Shown piece after piece: positions 1 through 6,592 of a DNA stretch of 6,813 bases. This stretch comes from Bacteroidota bacterium (GTDB taxonomy: Bacteria; Bacteroidota; Bacteroidia; Bacteroidales; JAKIYJ01), in contig JAKIYJ010000079.1 of NCBI GenBank assembly GCA_022708585.1, positions 1 to 6,813 on the forward strand. Reading direction: 5' to 3'. The translations under genes were made by a program, and so were the position numbers. Numbering within the stretch: the first letter of the stretch is position 1; each line of letters starts with the position of its first letter. A model generated the notes under the pieces. The model was given only the letters and a program-made list of their open reading frames with translations, did no database searches and was not told the origin of the DNA.

Positions 1-247
1 TTTTATAAAATGGATTGTATACTATTTTTATTTTAGACAAATTTTTTTTGGCAACATATTCTTCAACAGCATCTATGCAATGCCCGGCACCTAAATAGAT
101 CGATTCAAATTTCATACAATGGGTAAGTAAAAAATAGATATTATCAAGTATTGTAATGCCATTTATGTCCAATAATACTTTTGGCTTATTTTTTGTATAG
201 TGTAACAGCCTTTCGCCTTTACCGGCAGATAATATAATACCAACCAT
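1..247 (-). CDS. LicC/MobA-like nucleotidyltransferase, N-terminal part (C-terminus beyond window edge)
   Basis: The ATG is at 247-245 on the minus strand, and 82 codons are visible before the window edge. The protein opens with a hydrophobic strand and the nucleotide-binding loop LSAGKGERL (residues 6-14), then NKPKVLLDING. This is the signature (GxGxRL...PK.L) of the MobA-like NTP-transferase fold. The end of the visible part, IKIVYNPFYK, matches the 'VxNPxY' stretch of phosphocholine cytidylyltransferase LicC-type enzymes. Such enzymes condense CTP (or another NTP) with a phosphorylated alcohol or sugar to make an activated donor. It starts 25 bp after the stop of the CDP-glycerol phosphotransferase-like gene, so the two are probably co-transcribed, with this enzyme plausibly supplying the CDP-activated substrate. 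No strong Shine-Dalgarno is seen. The substrate cannot be assigned from the N-terminus, and a sugar-1-phosphate nucleotidyltransferase is the main alternative. Confidence 0.8.
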   Translation of the reverse strand, partial: MVGIILSAGKGERLLHYTKNKPKVLLDINGITILDNIYFLLTHCMKFESIYLGAGHCIDAVEEYVAKKNLSKIKIVYNPFYK

Positions 248-272
248 ACAATTTTATTATCACATTATTTTT

Positions 273-1490
273 TTAAAATTTACATACATACTCAGCAATT
301 CTGTTGCATGAATTGCCATCAATTATATCAAAAAAAATACTAATAATTTTTTTACGATCACCTTCATATTCATCAATATTGTCAACCAGTATTTTTTTCA
401 ATTCATTTTCTAATTCTTTATACGTATAACATTTAGGTCCCGGAGTTATTGTTTTGTAATCAAACTGTAATGTCCTTTCATTTTTTAAATAAGCATCATA
501 GTCAAATGGAAAAAATACTACCGGTTTATTCTGGATTATGAAATCAGTATAAATTGATGAATAATCAGTTATCAATAAATCACTATATAACAATAAAGGA
601 TAAACATCACTATCTTTACCATACTCAATAATATTTGAAAGTCCCTGTATGTCATAGTGGTGTTCAACCGGGGTTTTTTGATGATATTTAAATACAACAA
701 AAATGTTGTATTTCGCAGCGAAGTCATTTAATTGTTGAATGTTTAATGTATCTTTTAATTGCATAAATGTATGGTAATCGTCTCTGTGTGTTGGGCAATA
801 AACAACTATTTTAAAGCCACGTTGTTTTAAAGTAATGCATTTATCCAATACACATCTGTCTATGCCAATTAAATATTGCTCTATATTTTTTTTAAAAAAT
901 ATATCATTTCTTGGTTGACCATTTATCATAATATCTTTATACCTGAACGCCTGTGCTCTGTGTTTTTTCTGAGTAGTAGAACTTAAGATGAGTAAATCAT
1001 ATAAAGGATGGTGCCCTATAATTTTAGAAGCTAATGTAATAATATATTTCCTTTTTTTTACATCAGGATTCTGTAAACCAACATGTTTAATACCACTTCC
1101 ATGCCATAACTGAATTTTTTTTGCAGTAAACAAAATGTAATATTTAAATTTCTGTATCCATTCATTGCCGTCAACAATAATAATTTTTGTGCGGTACAGC
1201 TTGATTATTGTGGATAATCCCGGATAGAATAAAAAAGGTAATTTATTTGATGATAATTCTTTTTTTATTTTTTTACTTTCAGTAAGGAAGAATATTTCAT
1301 AATCAATATCAGTTTCATTTAGCATATATAAAAATAAATACTTTAAATTTCCATCAAAATTATTTGAAAATCTAGTTATAAATACAATACGATTTTTTTT
1401 AGGGATAATATAAGATAGGGGTACTAAAATCATCCACCCAATCAGTAATCTAAATGGCAACAAAAATAGTTGTACTAAATATTTTTTCAT
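273..1490 (-). CDS. CDP-glycerol:glycerophosphotransferase family protein (TagB/TagF-like)
   Basis: This 405-residue protein carries the motifs of the TagB/TagF (Glyphos_transf) family, which transfers glycerol-phosphate or another polyol-phosphate from a CDP donor to a growing surface polymer. In order: a hydrophobic, probably membrane-associated N-terminus (residues 5-29); QLWHGSGIKHVG (127-138), whose His130 corresponds to the catalytic His of the family WHG motif; NGQPRNDIFF (190-199); CPTHRDD (232-238); FKYHQKTP (267-274) with the second family His at 270; ITDYSSIYTDF (307-317); and FDYKTITPGP (343-352). Length is that of a single-domain TagB-type enzyme, not the longer TagF polymerases. 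The start ATG has only a weak GGATAG upstream. It lies 68 bp after the upstream gene and 25 bp before a LicC-like nucleotidyltransferase, which fits a CDP-alcohol modification pathway for capsule, O-antigen or teichoic-acid-like glycan. The family call is firm; donor and acceptor are inferred. Confidence 0.9.
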   Translation of the reverse strand: MKKYLVQLFLLPFRLLIGWMILVPLSYIIPKKNRIVFITRFSNNFDGNLKYLFLYMLNETDIDYEIFFLTESKKIKKELSSNKLPFLFYPGLSTIIKLYRTKIIIVDGNEWIQKFKYYILFTAKKIQLWHGSGIKHVGLQNPDVKKRKYIITLASKIIGHHPLYDLLILSSTTQKKHRAQAFRYKDIMINGQPRNDIFFKKNIEQYLIGIDRCVLDKCITLKQRGFKIVVYCPTHRDDYHTFMQLKDTLNIQQLNDFAAKYNIFVVFKYHQKTPVEHHYDIQGLSNIIEYGKDSDVYPLLLYSDLLITDYSSIYTDFIIQNKPVVFFPFDYDAYLKNERTLQFDYKTITPGPKCYTYKELENELKKILVDNIDEYEGDRKKIISIFFDIIDGNSCNRIAEYVCKF

Positions 1491-1558
1491 ACACTATCCG
1501 AATGAACATTATTTTTAAAAATATTTTTGCCTTTCAATTGTTCAATTGTTATATACTA

Positions 1559-2956
1559 TTAAGTATAGCGAGTATCGTAAAATACTATATTTCCATCATC
1601 TTGATAAATTGCAATATGCTCAAATTTTCCTAGCAGTTTTTTATAAATTGCAATATATTCCAGCGTTTCTTCGGCAGTTATTGAAGATAATTTTTGACTA
1701 AAATATTTATTTCTTGCTTCAATGTCTTTAAAAATTTTTTTTGGCTCATGATTTTTTTTTCTTTTAAAAATATTTTTTATTTTAATTATGATAGACATAA
1801 TACCAAATATCATATTTCTTATGATAATTTTAAAAAACGGCTGTTTTAATTGATATAATCTTTCAATAGTTTGAACTATCTTCTCACTTGCCATTGTTCC
1901 AGTCAGTGATGAAATATATTCATGTATTATGTCGGGTATTTGCTGATATATTGGACTTCGCATTATCATATCTGCAATTTCAACTTCATTCTTTGCAATT
2001 GCACTAACTTTATTAGGCAAATCACATTCAAACTGGGGTTCATGCAATGGAATATATGCAATTGCTTTTCTTTGAAGTAATGCCGATTCAAGACCGGAAG
2101 TACATGAATTATGAATTACAGCTTTAGCAGCTAATATCCATGGAGTAAGCTCTCCTTCAAATATAACTAATACATTTTGAAAACCTTTCATGGTTTCTTT
2201 CCAAACTTCATGATTTTCACTTGGATGAGGTCGTATAATAAATTTAAGCTCGGGGAAACGCTTACTAAGATATTTTACTGCATCATGAATTTTATTAAAA
2301 ACTTCAAGCCTATTATAAAAAAACCTTCTTTCAAACTCTTCTTGCTCTTTTGTACGAATTAAACCTTGATATTTTAATTGCTGTATCTTAACTTCAACTG
2401 GCAATTCATTAGTTTCTTTACTGTAATAATGATTACATGAAGCAAAATTTGATACAATTAACACAAAATCGCCATATTTATTTTTAATTGCTTTAGATTT
2501 TGATTCATATAATGCTGTTAGTTCAGGACGAAATAGATCTATTCTTGGATTCCCCGTCTCAACCACGTTAACCCTATTATTAACCTGCTTAACCAGTTCA
2601 GTCTGTTTTTCCCCCCATGTACAATATACATCAACAAGACCATTTGTCCTGGGATGTAAACGTTTTTTATAGTGTTCAGGATGGATCCAAACAACCCCTT
2701 CCTCATCAATACAAACCAATCTTGTAGCCATAAGTTTAAGATTTTTAAAAAATTTAAACCGTGGTGCAAAAGTATTTCTATCTATAAATAACCATGCGTT
2801 GTATTTTTTCACCTCTGTTTCTTTTCTATTCTTTGTCAAAACAATCCTGAAGCCTTTTTCTGCAAGAAAGCTTGCTAACAGTACTTTGCCCGGGAATTCC
2901 CTTGCTTTTGTTTCTATACTTAATAGTATAGTTGGTAAATTTTTATTTTTTTGCAT
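1559..2956 (-). CDS. Surface carbohydrate biosynthesis protein, glycosyltransferase-B-like
   Basis: This 465-residue protein resembles the 'surface carbohydrate biosynthesis protein' family found in capsule and O-antigen clusters. Visible landmarks are RLVCIDEEG (79-87) with its acidic DEEG, CTWGEKQ (112-118), TGNPRIDLF (134-142), FIIRPHPSE (239-247) and IHNSCTSGLESALL (281-294). The last three are the nucleotide-sugar/acceptor-side motifs shared with GT-B enzymes such as Kdo- and CDP-polyol-transferases. A hydrophobic-basic segment (about 374-402) may hold it at the inner membrane, and a charged C-terminal tail of about 60 residues follows. The ATG at 2956-2954 has AAAAGG about 10 nt upstream. 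It is the first gene of a three-gene minus-strand run, and its 5' leader ends about 40 bp from the inverted repeat of a decayed insertion sequence. That element may have displaced the original promoter or upstream genes. The substrate is unknown. Confidence 0.75.
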   Translation of the reverse strand: MQKNKNLPTILLSIETKAREFPGKVLLASFLAEKGFRIVLTKNRKETEVKKYNAWLFIDRNTFAPRFKFFKNLKLMATRLVCIDEEGVVWIHPEHYKKRLHPRTNGLVDVYCTWGEKQTELVKQVNNRVNVVETGNPRIDLFRPELTALYESKSKAIKNKYGDFVLIVSNFASCNHYYSKETNELPVEVKIQQLKYQGLIRTKEQEEFERRFFYNRLEVFNKIHDAVKYLSKRFPELKFIIRPHPSENHEVWKETMKGFQNVLVIFEGELTPWILAAKAVIHNSCTSGLESALLQRKAIAYIPLHEPQFECDLPNKVSAIAKNEVEIADMIMRSPIYQQIPDIIHEYISSLTGTMASEKIVQTIERLYQLKQPFFKIIIRNMIFGIMSIIIKIKNIFKRKKNHEPKKIFKDIEARNKYFSQKLSSITAEETLEYIAIYKKLLGKFEHIAIYQDDGNIVFYDTRYT

Positions 2957-2997
2957 AATATCAAACCTTTTAATAAATATAATTAAATCCTATTATT

Positions 2998-3030
2998 GAG
3001 AAGACTTTGTCCCATTGTTTGTTGAAATTG
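2998..3030 (+). repeat. Terminal inverted repeat of the IS remnant, left in window
   Basis: It reads GAGAAGACTTTGTCCCATTG followed by TTTGTTGAAATTG. Compared with the reverse complement of 3431-3464, the core TTGTCCCA is identical and the following 16 bases agree at 11, including TGTTGAAA with one difference nearby. It lies downstream of the transposase remnant, so it would be the right end of the element in transcriptional orientation. Confidence 0.65.
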
Positions 3031-3049
3031 AATAACACCTCCATTATCT

Positions 3050-3361
3050 TTATGCAATCTTATGATTTTCTTCAATCACTTTTTTCCCAAACATTGAAAT
3101 ATTTAGCAATAATGCGTCGATATACTTATGCCCGTTAATCTTCCAAAAGTTCCTTTCATTTTCCATTGAAACTTGATGATAGGTGCTTATATCATTCCCC
3201 ACATAGTGCTGTTATCTCTTCTTCTACCATTTCGCAATATGCTGCTATCCCAAATTGTAGCACCGTTTCAAATAATGGTGCTTTGATTGCTTCTTTCCAA
3301 GCATTTTCCACCAATACAATTTTTTTGGTTGCTTTTTTCTGACTGCTGTTTTACGCTTCAT
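3050..3361 (-). pseudogene. Broken IS256-like transposase (N- and C-terminal pieces only)
   Basis: From the ATG at 3361-3359 (AGGAGA about 8 nt upstream) the frame reads MKRKTAVRKKQPKK. It meets a run of seven A (minus strand of 3320-3326) and then leaves the conserved frame. One base back, the sequence continues KIVLVENAWKEAIKAPLFET, then VLQFGIAAYCEMVEEEITAL and CGE, stopping at 3194-3192. This matches the amino-terminal helix of IS256-type transposases up to the 'ALCG' point. In another frame a carboxyl-terminal piece follows, NFWKINGHKYIDALLLNISM then FGKKVIEENHKIA, with a TAA at 3052-3050. About 300 residues, including the DDE active site, are missing between the pieces. It cannot make an active transposase. 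Family assignment rests on the terminal pieces alone. Confidence 0.65.
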
Positions 3362-3430
3362 TATGGTATCTCCTGTTGTTGTTATTGTTGTTTTGGGGCG
3401 TTATACCCTAATGCCCCGGGAGATGCCACT

Positions 3431-3464
3431 CATTTTCAACAGATTTTGGGACAAGCTCTCTCTG
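3431..3464 (-). repeat. Terminal inverted repeat of the IS remnant, right in window
   Basis: The reverse complement reads AGAGAGAGCTTGTCCCAAAA then TCTGTTGAAAATG. It pairs with 2998-3030 over the shared TTGTCCCA core and the TGTTGAAA block. It lies about 70 bp upstream of the transposase start codon, as expected for the promoter-side end of an insertion sequence. Confidence 0.65.
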
Positions 3465-3536
3465 AAATACAAGAATTATATAAAGAATTAACATAAGACA
3501 TGTAGTGCTTTAACTATCACATTATGCTCGTACTTC
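3465..3536. other. Short spacer between the IS remnant and the group II intron
   Basis: Seventy-two AT-rich bases with no gene or recognisable signal. The side next to 3537 is the 3' exon of the intron (minus strand GAAGTACGAGC...). I cannot say which gene or element the exon originally belonged to. Confidence 0.5.
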
Positions 3537-3624
<88 letters not shown>

Positions 3625-3637
3625 TATGAATTTCGTC

Positions 3638-3851
3638 TCAAGCTTTCACAGTGTCTGAAAGACCATATGATTCTGGATCGATGAGGCCATACTGGCTCTT
3701 CCACCTCCCGAACGTCCCACGACAATAGGCATATCGGTATCTCTGCCTGTTTGGCTTTCCAATATAGCTTTCTCTGAAAGTCTCGAACTCGCTCGTCAAC
3801 GGTCATTTCTGACCTATTACGTTTCTTTTCTGGGTTACTTTCTTTCGCCAT
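3638..3851 (-). pseudogene. Remnant of group II intron-encoded reverse transcriptase/maturase
   Basis: The likely true start is the ATG at 3851-3849, preceded by AAGGAGG (3867-3861), rather than an in-frame ATG 12 codons earlier. The protein begins MAKESNPEKKRNRSEMTVDE then RVRDFQRKLYWKAKQ, the familiar amino-terminus of bacterial intron RTs ('VRDFQRKLY.KAKQ'). Directly after KAKQ (about 3746) the sequence jumps to what looks like the far C-terminus in a different frame: YRYAYCRGTFGRWKSQYG then LIDPESYGLSDTVKA, stop at 3640-3638. The palm and fingers, the YADD box and nearly all of the maturase domain are absent. Reading straight through the junction gives a nonsense tail. It is non-functional; the retained ends flank a single clean deletion of roughly 1.2 kb. 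Confidence 0.75.
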
Positions 3852-3884
3852 TGTGGAAATCCTCCTTTCTTTGAAAATATCCTT

Positions 3885-3944
3885 CATAGTAGAGCCCCTT
3901 CGCTCCTCCGGGGTTATAATGTCCCCGGTATCTTCACTACTATG
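3885..3944 (-). other. Stem-loop just upstream of the maturase start (domain III/IV region)
   Basis: CATAGTAG (3885-3892) pairs with CTACTATG (3937-3944), and inside it CCGGGG (3908-3913) pairs with CCCCGG (3923-3928). It ends 18 nt before the Shine-Dalgarno of the intron-encoded protein, where domain IVa hairpins bind the maturase and limit its translation. An alternative outer pairing GAGCCC/GGGCTC (3892-3897 with 3944-3949) competes with it. The domain assignment is inferred. Confidence 0.5.
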
Positions 3945-4188
3945 GGCTCCTCCGACTCACTTATTGCCATCTCTTGATTCATTTACATCCGTGTCCGAAT
4001 CAGAAGACTGGAGTCGTCAACTCCAACAATAAGGGTCCCCCACGTTCATGCGCAACCATCGAGATAAGCGCCATCCCCGTGCAACCCCGGATGGTTCTCA
4101 CGCTACAGGCATTAAGCCAGTTTCTGTTTTACAGCGTGAGACAGCGGACTTCAACAACCACGACAGTCTGGCCACCACCAATTCTGTA

Positions 4189-4195
4189 ACGAGGC
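4189..4195 (-). other. EBS1 of the group II intron
   Basis: The minus strand reads GCCTCGT, complementary without mismatch to ACGAGGC at 4358-4352, the last seven bases before the proposed intron start. It sits about 160 nt into the intron, inside domain I, in the context TTGAGCCTCGTTACAG. The match supports both the orientation and the 5' boundary. Confidence 0.65.
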
Positions 4196-4351
4196 TCAAT
4201 GAGGTTCATTTGTATTACGGCTCATATCTCCGCTCATTTTACACTCTACACGATTTGTTACCTCCTCATGCAGTAAAACTGCTTGACTCCCGAACAGAAA
4301 TAAGGGAGAATCCGGGCATCTCACCCGATGGATTTATTTTTATATACACAC

Positions 4352-4358
4352 GCCTCGT
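4352..4358 (-). other. IBS1 in the 5' exon of the group II intron
   Basis: The minus strand reads ACGAGGC immediately before GTGTG. It pairs with EBS1 at 4195-4189. A weaker IBS2 candidate, TACGC just upstream, could pair with GTGTA (4244-4240 or 4251-4247) with one wobble; I do not consider that part established. Confidence 0.6.
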
Positions 4359-4411
4359 GGCGTACAGGGCCGGTCTAACTGGATATCATATATTGAACAT
4401 TAATATTTTAC

Positions 4412-4440
4412 TTGACAGATATGCATTACAAATATTTATT
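4412..4440 (+). promoter_or_regulatory. Sigma70-type promoter for the retron ncRNA
   Basis: A consensus -35 TTGACA lies at 4412-4417, followed by an AT-rich stretch. The best -10 candidates are TATTTA (4433-4438, 15-bp spacing) and TTTATT (4435-4440, 17-bp spacing). Either would start transcription within a few bases of the a1 repeat at 4445, as expected for a retron transcript that begins at the base of its closing stem. It would also transcribe the reverse transcriptase. Confidence 0.6.
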
Positions 4441-4444
4441 TAGC

Positions 4445-4458
4445 ATGGCTCATAGGCA
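4445..4458 (+). repeat. Retron a1 inverted repeat
   Basis: ATGGCTCATAGGCA, an exact reverse complement of 4570-4583. Base pairing of a1 with a2 in the RNA brings the branching guanosine next to the template start. Pairing does not extend on either side. Confidence 0.88.
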
Positions 4459-4569
4459 GATTTAATATTGTGTATCGCAATATAAGAAACCAAAGTTAGG
4501 CTACGTTGCTGCTTAATTCTCTTTTTGCTGGTTATAGGTATGTTACTTATAGTCATCATCGCATAGGAG

Positions 4570-4583
4570 TGCCTATGAGCCAT
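4570..4583 (+). repeat. Retron a2 inverted repeat
   Basis: TGCCTATGAGCCAT, the exact partner of a1. It ends 22 bp before the reverse transcriptase start codon, so ncRNA and RT gene are almost adjacent, as usual in retrons. Confidence 0.88.
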
Positions 4584-4605
4584 TTTTATTGTAAAATTAT
4601 ACGTC

Positions 4606-6300
4606 ATGTCAAAATATGAAAAATTAAAAAAATCAAAATCATTATCAGACCTTGCAAATCTTCTTGGTTATAGTCCCAAAGGTTTTGCATATATTTTATA
4701 TAAAATTCCAGAAGAAAAGAAATATACCGAATTTTCAATCCCCAAAAAAATGGGGGGGAAAAGAGACATTAAAGCTCCAACTGATAAATTGAAACTTTTA
4801 CAGAAACATTTATCGGATTTATTATATGAATGTTATTATGAAATCAATAAAAACAACAAACCAATCTCCCATGGTTTTCTAAAAAAACAATCTATTTTCG
4901 AAAATGCTATCAAGCACAAAAACAAACGATATGTTTTTAATGTTGATCTATTCAATTTTTTCCCTTCAATTAACTTTGGCAGAGTATATGGATTTTTTAT
5001 TAAAAATAAGCACTTTGCGTTACATCATAAAGTTGCAACTGTTATAGCTCAAATTGCTTGCCATAATAATGAATTGCCACAAGGGAGCCCTTGTTCACCA
5101 ATTATATCGAACCTGATAGGTCATCTTTTAGATATTAGGATGGTTCAGTTAGCTAAGAAAGCAAAATGTACATACTCTAGATATGCAGACGATTTAACTT
5201 TTTCTACGAATAAAAAAGACTTTCCAAGTCAAATTGCATTGAATACAGAAAATAACCATTGGACTGCAGGTGATACATTAAAAAATGAAATTGAAAAGGT
5301 TGGTTTTTATATAAATATCAATAAAACAAATATGCAATATAGAACATCCCGACAAACTACTACCGGTCTTGTTGTTAATAAATTTGTTAATATTAAAAAA
5401 GAATATTACAAAAAAGCAAGATCTATGTGCCACTCACTATTTCAATCAGGTGAGTTTTATATAGAAAAAATGCCATCAATTAACGAAAGTAATGAAAGTT
5501 ATGAATTGGAAACAATTAAAGATAATGAAATAAAAGGTTCATTACATCAACTTGAGGGAATATTAAGCTTCATCTATCAAATAAAAAGTAAAAAAAATCG
5601 CAAAGATGCAACAAATAAACGAAGATATAATCCAAATGCAATAACCAAATTATATAGAGAATTTCTCTTTTATAAACATTTTTTTTCACTTTGTATGCCC
5701 TTAGTAATTTTCGAAGGAGGCACTGACAAAACGTATATCAAGTGTGCATTAGAAAATCTTGAGAGTCAATATAATGAATTGATTGAAAAAAAAGATAATA
5801 AATTTGAATACAAAATTTCTTTTCTTCGCATGTCTAAGAATTTGAAAGATGTTTTTGCTATACCAGAAGGAACATCAGCTTTAAAAGTAATAATTGAGTA
5901 TTATCAACAAAAGTACATGAAACGCTTCAAAGGTGAAGGAATGAATTATCCCGTTATTTTACTTTTAGATACAGATGATGGCACCGATGAAATTCAAAAA
6001 TTATTAAAGAAAAAAGATTTTAATGATCCATTTTGTAAGGTTGTAGATAATTTATATGTAGTCTATATTAGTGATAAAAAGGGTCTCGAGATTGAACAGT
6101 TATTTGAGGATAAAGTTCTAAAAACTAAAATCAACGGCAAGCCCTTTAATCCAAAAAAATTGCATGGCGATGAATCTGAATATGGTAAAAAAATATTCTC
6201 TGAAAAAGTCATTAAGGAAAATATGTCAAATATAAATTTTGACAATTTTAAACCTATTTTTGATAAATTTAAATTAGTAATTTCTGACTATAGAAAATAA
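4606..6300 (+). CDS. Retron reverse transcriptase with fused C-terminal Toprim domain
   Basis: A 564-residue protein. The N-terminal part (about 1-320) is a retron RT, which reverse-transcribes the upstream msd into msDNA linked 2'-5' to the RNA. It shows the retron signature NAxxH (NAIKH, 100-104); motif A VDLFNFFPSI with Asp114; LPQGSPCSP (157-165); SRYADDLTFS with catalytic Asp195/Asp196; and TTGLVVN (252-258), a variant of the usual VTG motif. The C-terminal part (about 360-564) looks like a Toprim nuclease: IFEGGTDKTYIKCAL with Glu370, and ILLLDTDDG with Asp455 and Asp457, the E and DxD metal ligands. This RT-Toprim layout and length match retron Ec67 (Eco2; about 586 residues as I recall), known as an anti-phage retron type. 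The effector is therefore fused rather than a separate gene. No good Shine-Dalgarno precedes the ATG. All catalytic residues are present, so it appears functional. Confidence 0.93.
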   Translation: MSKYEKLKKSKSLSDLANLLGYSPKGFAYILYKIPEEKKYTEFSIPKKMGGKRDIKAPTDKLKLLQKHLSDLLYECYYEINKNNKPISHGFLKKQSIFENAIKHKNKRYVFNVDLFNFFPSINFGRVYGFFIKNKHFALHHKVATVIAQIACHNNELPQGSPCSPIISNLIGHLLDIRMVQLAKKAKCTYSRYADDLTFSTNKKDFPSQIALNTENNHWTAGDTLKNEIEKVGFYININKTNMQYRTSRQTTTGLVVNKFVNIKKEYYKKARSMCHSLFQSGEFYIEKMPSINESNESYELETIKDNEIKGSLHQLEGILSFIYQIKSKKNRKDATNKRRYNPNAITKLYREFLFYKHFFSLCMPLVIFEGGTDKTYIKCALENLESQYNELIEKKDNKFEYKISFLRMSKNLKDVFAIPEGTSALKVIIEYYQQKYMKRFKGEGMNYPVILLLDTDDGTDEIQKLLKKKDFNDPFCKVVDNLYVVYISDKKGLEIEQLFEDKVLKTKINGKPFNPKKLHGDESEYGKKIFSEKVIKENMSNINFDNFKPIFDKFKLVISDYRK

Positions 6301-6385
6301 ATTCAATTTCAAGCTTACCCACCCTATATGTCAACATAGTTGTTGTGTAGATTAAATACTTAAGGAGGAATGATAAAAAAGTCTA

Positions 6386-6508
6386 AATAGTTACGGTGGA
6401 AAGCAAAAATCTGTTCATAGTAACGATATTCACAGGCAGGTTACCGTTTGTCATGATATGTGGTCAAAAAGGCCGGGAAGGATAATGAGTAACTATAACC
6501 GTACTATT
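6386..6508 (+). ncRNA. Candidate IS110 bridge RNA core
   Basis: A long-range stem pairs AATAGTTACGGT (6386-6397) with ACCGTACTATT (6498-6508), 11 bp with one bulged T. It encloses about 100 nt that hold a stem GTAAC/GTTAC (6420-6424 with 6440-6444) around a 15-nt internal loop, and a short hairpin GGTC-AAAAA-GGCC (6462-6474). Position upstream of the transposase and stem-with-loop layout fit the target- and donor-binding loops of IS110 bridge RNAs. The guide segments were not matched to target or donor sequence because the right end lies outside the window. The RNA may extend to about 6595. Confidence 0.4.
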
Positions 6509-6555
6509 CAATGACCTGCAAGGTAGGATAGGAGGATGAAGCTACACCGAAGAGG

Positions 6556-6592
6556 CCCTGTTCAAATAATACTATAAAACTTTTAAACAGGG
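6556..6592 (+). promoter_or_regulatory. Stem-loop overlapping the transposase ribosome binding site
   Basis: CCCTGTT (6556-6562) pairs with AACAGGG (6586-6592), and the stem continues with AAA/TTT after one mismatch. The G-run 6590-6595, which serves as the Shine-Dalgarno 5 nt before the ATG at 6601, is partly inside the stem. Such hairpins in insertion sequences limit transposase translation from read-through transcripts. It may also be the 3' end of the bridge RNA. Confidence 0.5.

Larger units (their letters stand above)
2998..3464 (-). mobile_element. Internally deleted IS256-like insertion sequence (non-autonomous remnant)
   Basis: A segment of about 470 bp is bounded by imperfect terminal inverted repeats (2998-3030 and 3431-3464). 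It contains, on the minus strand, a Shine-Dalgarno AGGAGA, an ATG at 3361, and broken pieces of a transposase whose N- and C-terminal parts are recognisable but whose catalytic middle is absent. IS256-type elements are normally about 1.3 kb, so most of the coding region has been lost. I see no convincing 8-9 bp target duplication next to the repeats, which fits an old insertion. A family other than IS256 in the mutator-like group is possible, because the diagnostic DDE core is missing. Confidence 0.65.
4445..4583 (+). ncRNA. Retron msr-msd non-coding RNA (Ec67/Eco2-like)
   Basis: This stretch of about 139 nt lies directly upstream of the retron reverse transcriptase and has retron RNA architecture. 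A perfect 14-bp inverted repeat (a1 4445-4458, a2 4570-4583) closes it. The first base after a1 is G4459, the candidate branching guanosine whose 2'-OH primes cDNA synthesis. An msr hairpin follows (ATATTG 4465-4470 / CAATAT 4478-4483, loop TGTATCG), then a stem AGTTAGGC/GCTTAATT (4494-4501 with 4511-4518), then an msd hairpin TATAGGTA/TACTTATA (4533-4540 with 4544-4551). From memory, retron Ec67 RNA has TAGGCAGATTT, the loop TGAATCG and AGGAGTGCCT at equivalent places; here they are TAGGCAGATTT, TGTATCG and AGGAGTGCCT. Template extent is inferred to be about 50 nt ending near 4569. Confidence 0.88.

Noticed and set aside
1535..1550. Tandem CAATTGTT x2 between two polysaccharide genes
   Set aside because: Only two copies in AT-rich spacer; no sign of a repeat array or binding-site function.
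2177..2999. Short open frames overlapping the 465-residue surface carbohydrate gene on both strands
   Set aside because: They are out-of-frame shadows of a gene with clear family motifs.
2985..3475. Target-site duplication around the IS256-like remnant
   Set aside because: The bases flanking the two inverted repeats (CTATTATT versus TGAAATAC) do not match.
3287..3496. A 69-codon plus-strand open frame
   Set aside because: Antisense shadow of the transposase remnant and the inverted repeat; low-complexity Cys/Phe-rich translation.
3974..4189. A 71-codon plus-strand open frame
   Set aside because: Antisense to intron RNA domains, GC-rich structured DNA, no recognisable protein.
4370..4380. 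GTTAGAC on the minus strand, resembling the GTTRRRY core of an integron attC site
   Set aside because: No matching RYYYAAC partner or attC-like palindrome was found around it; probably chance.
4048..4443. A 131-codon plus-strand open frame
   Set aside because: It lies antisense to domain I of the group II intron and runs into the retron promoter; no protein family is recognisable and no ribosome binding site is present.
6063..6245. A 60-codon minus-strand open frame
   Set aside because: Antisense to the Toprim part of the retron protein, which has clear catalytic motifs.
6370..6390. AAGGAGGA followed by ATG and a six-codon frame
   Set aside because: The Shine-Dalgarno is only two bases from the ATG and the frame ends after six codons; more likely part of the IS110 non-coding end.
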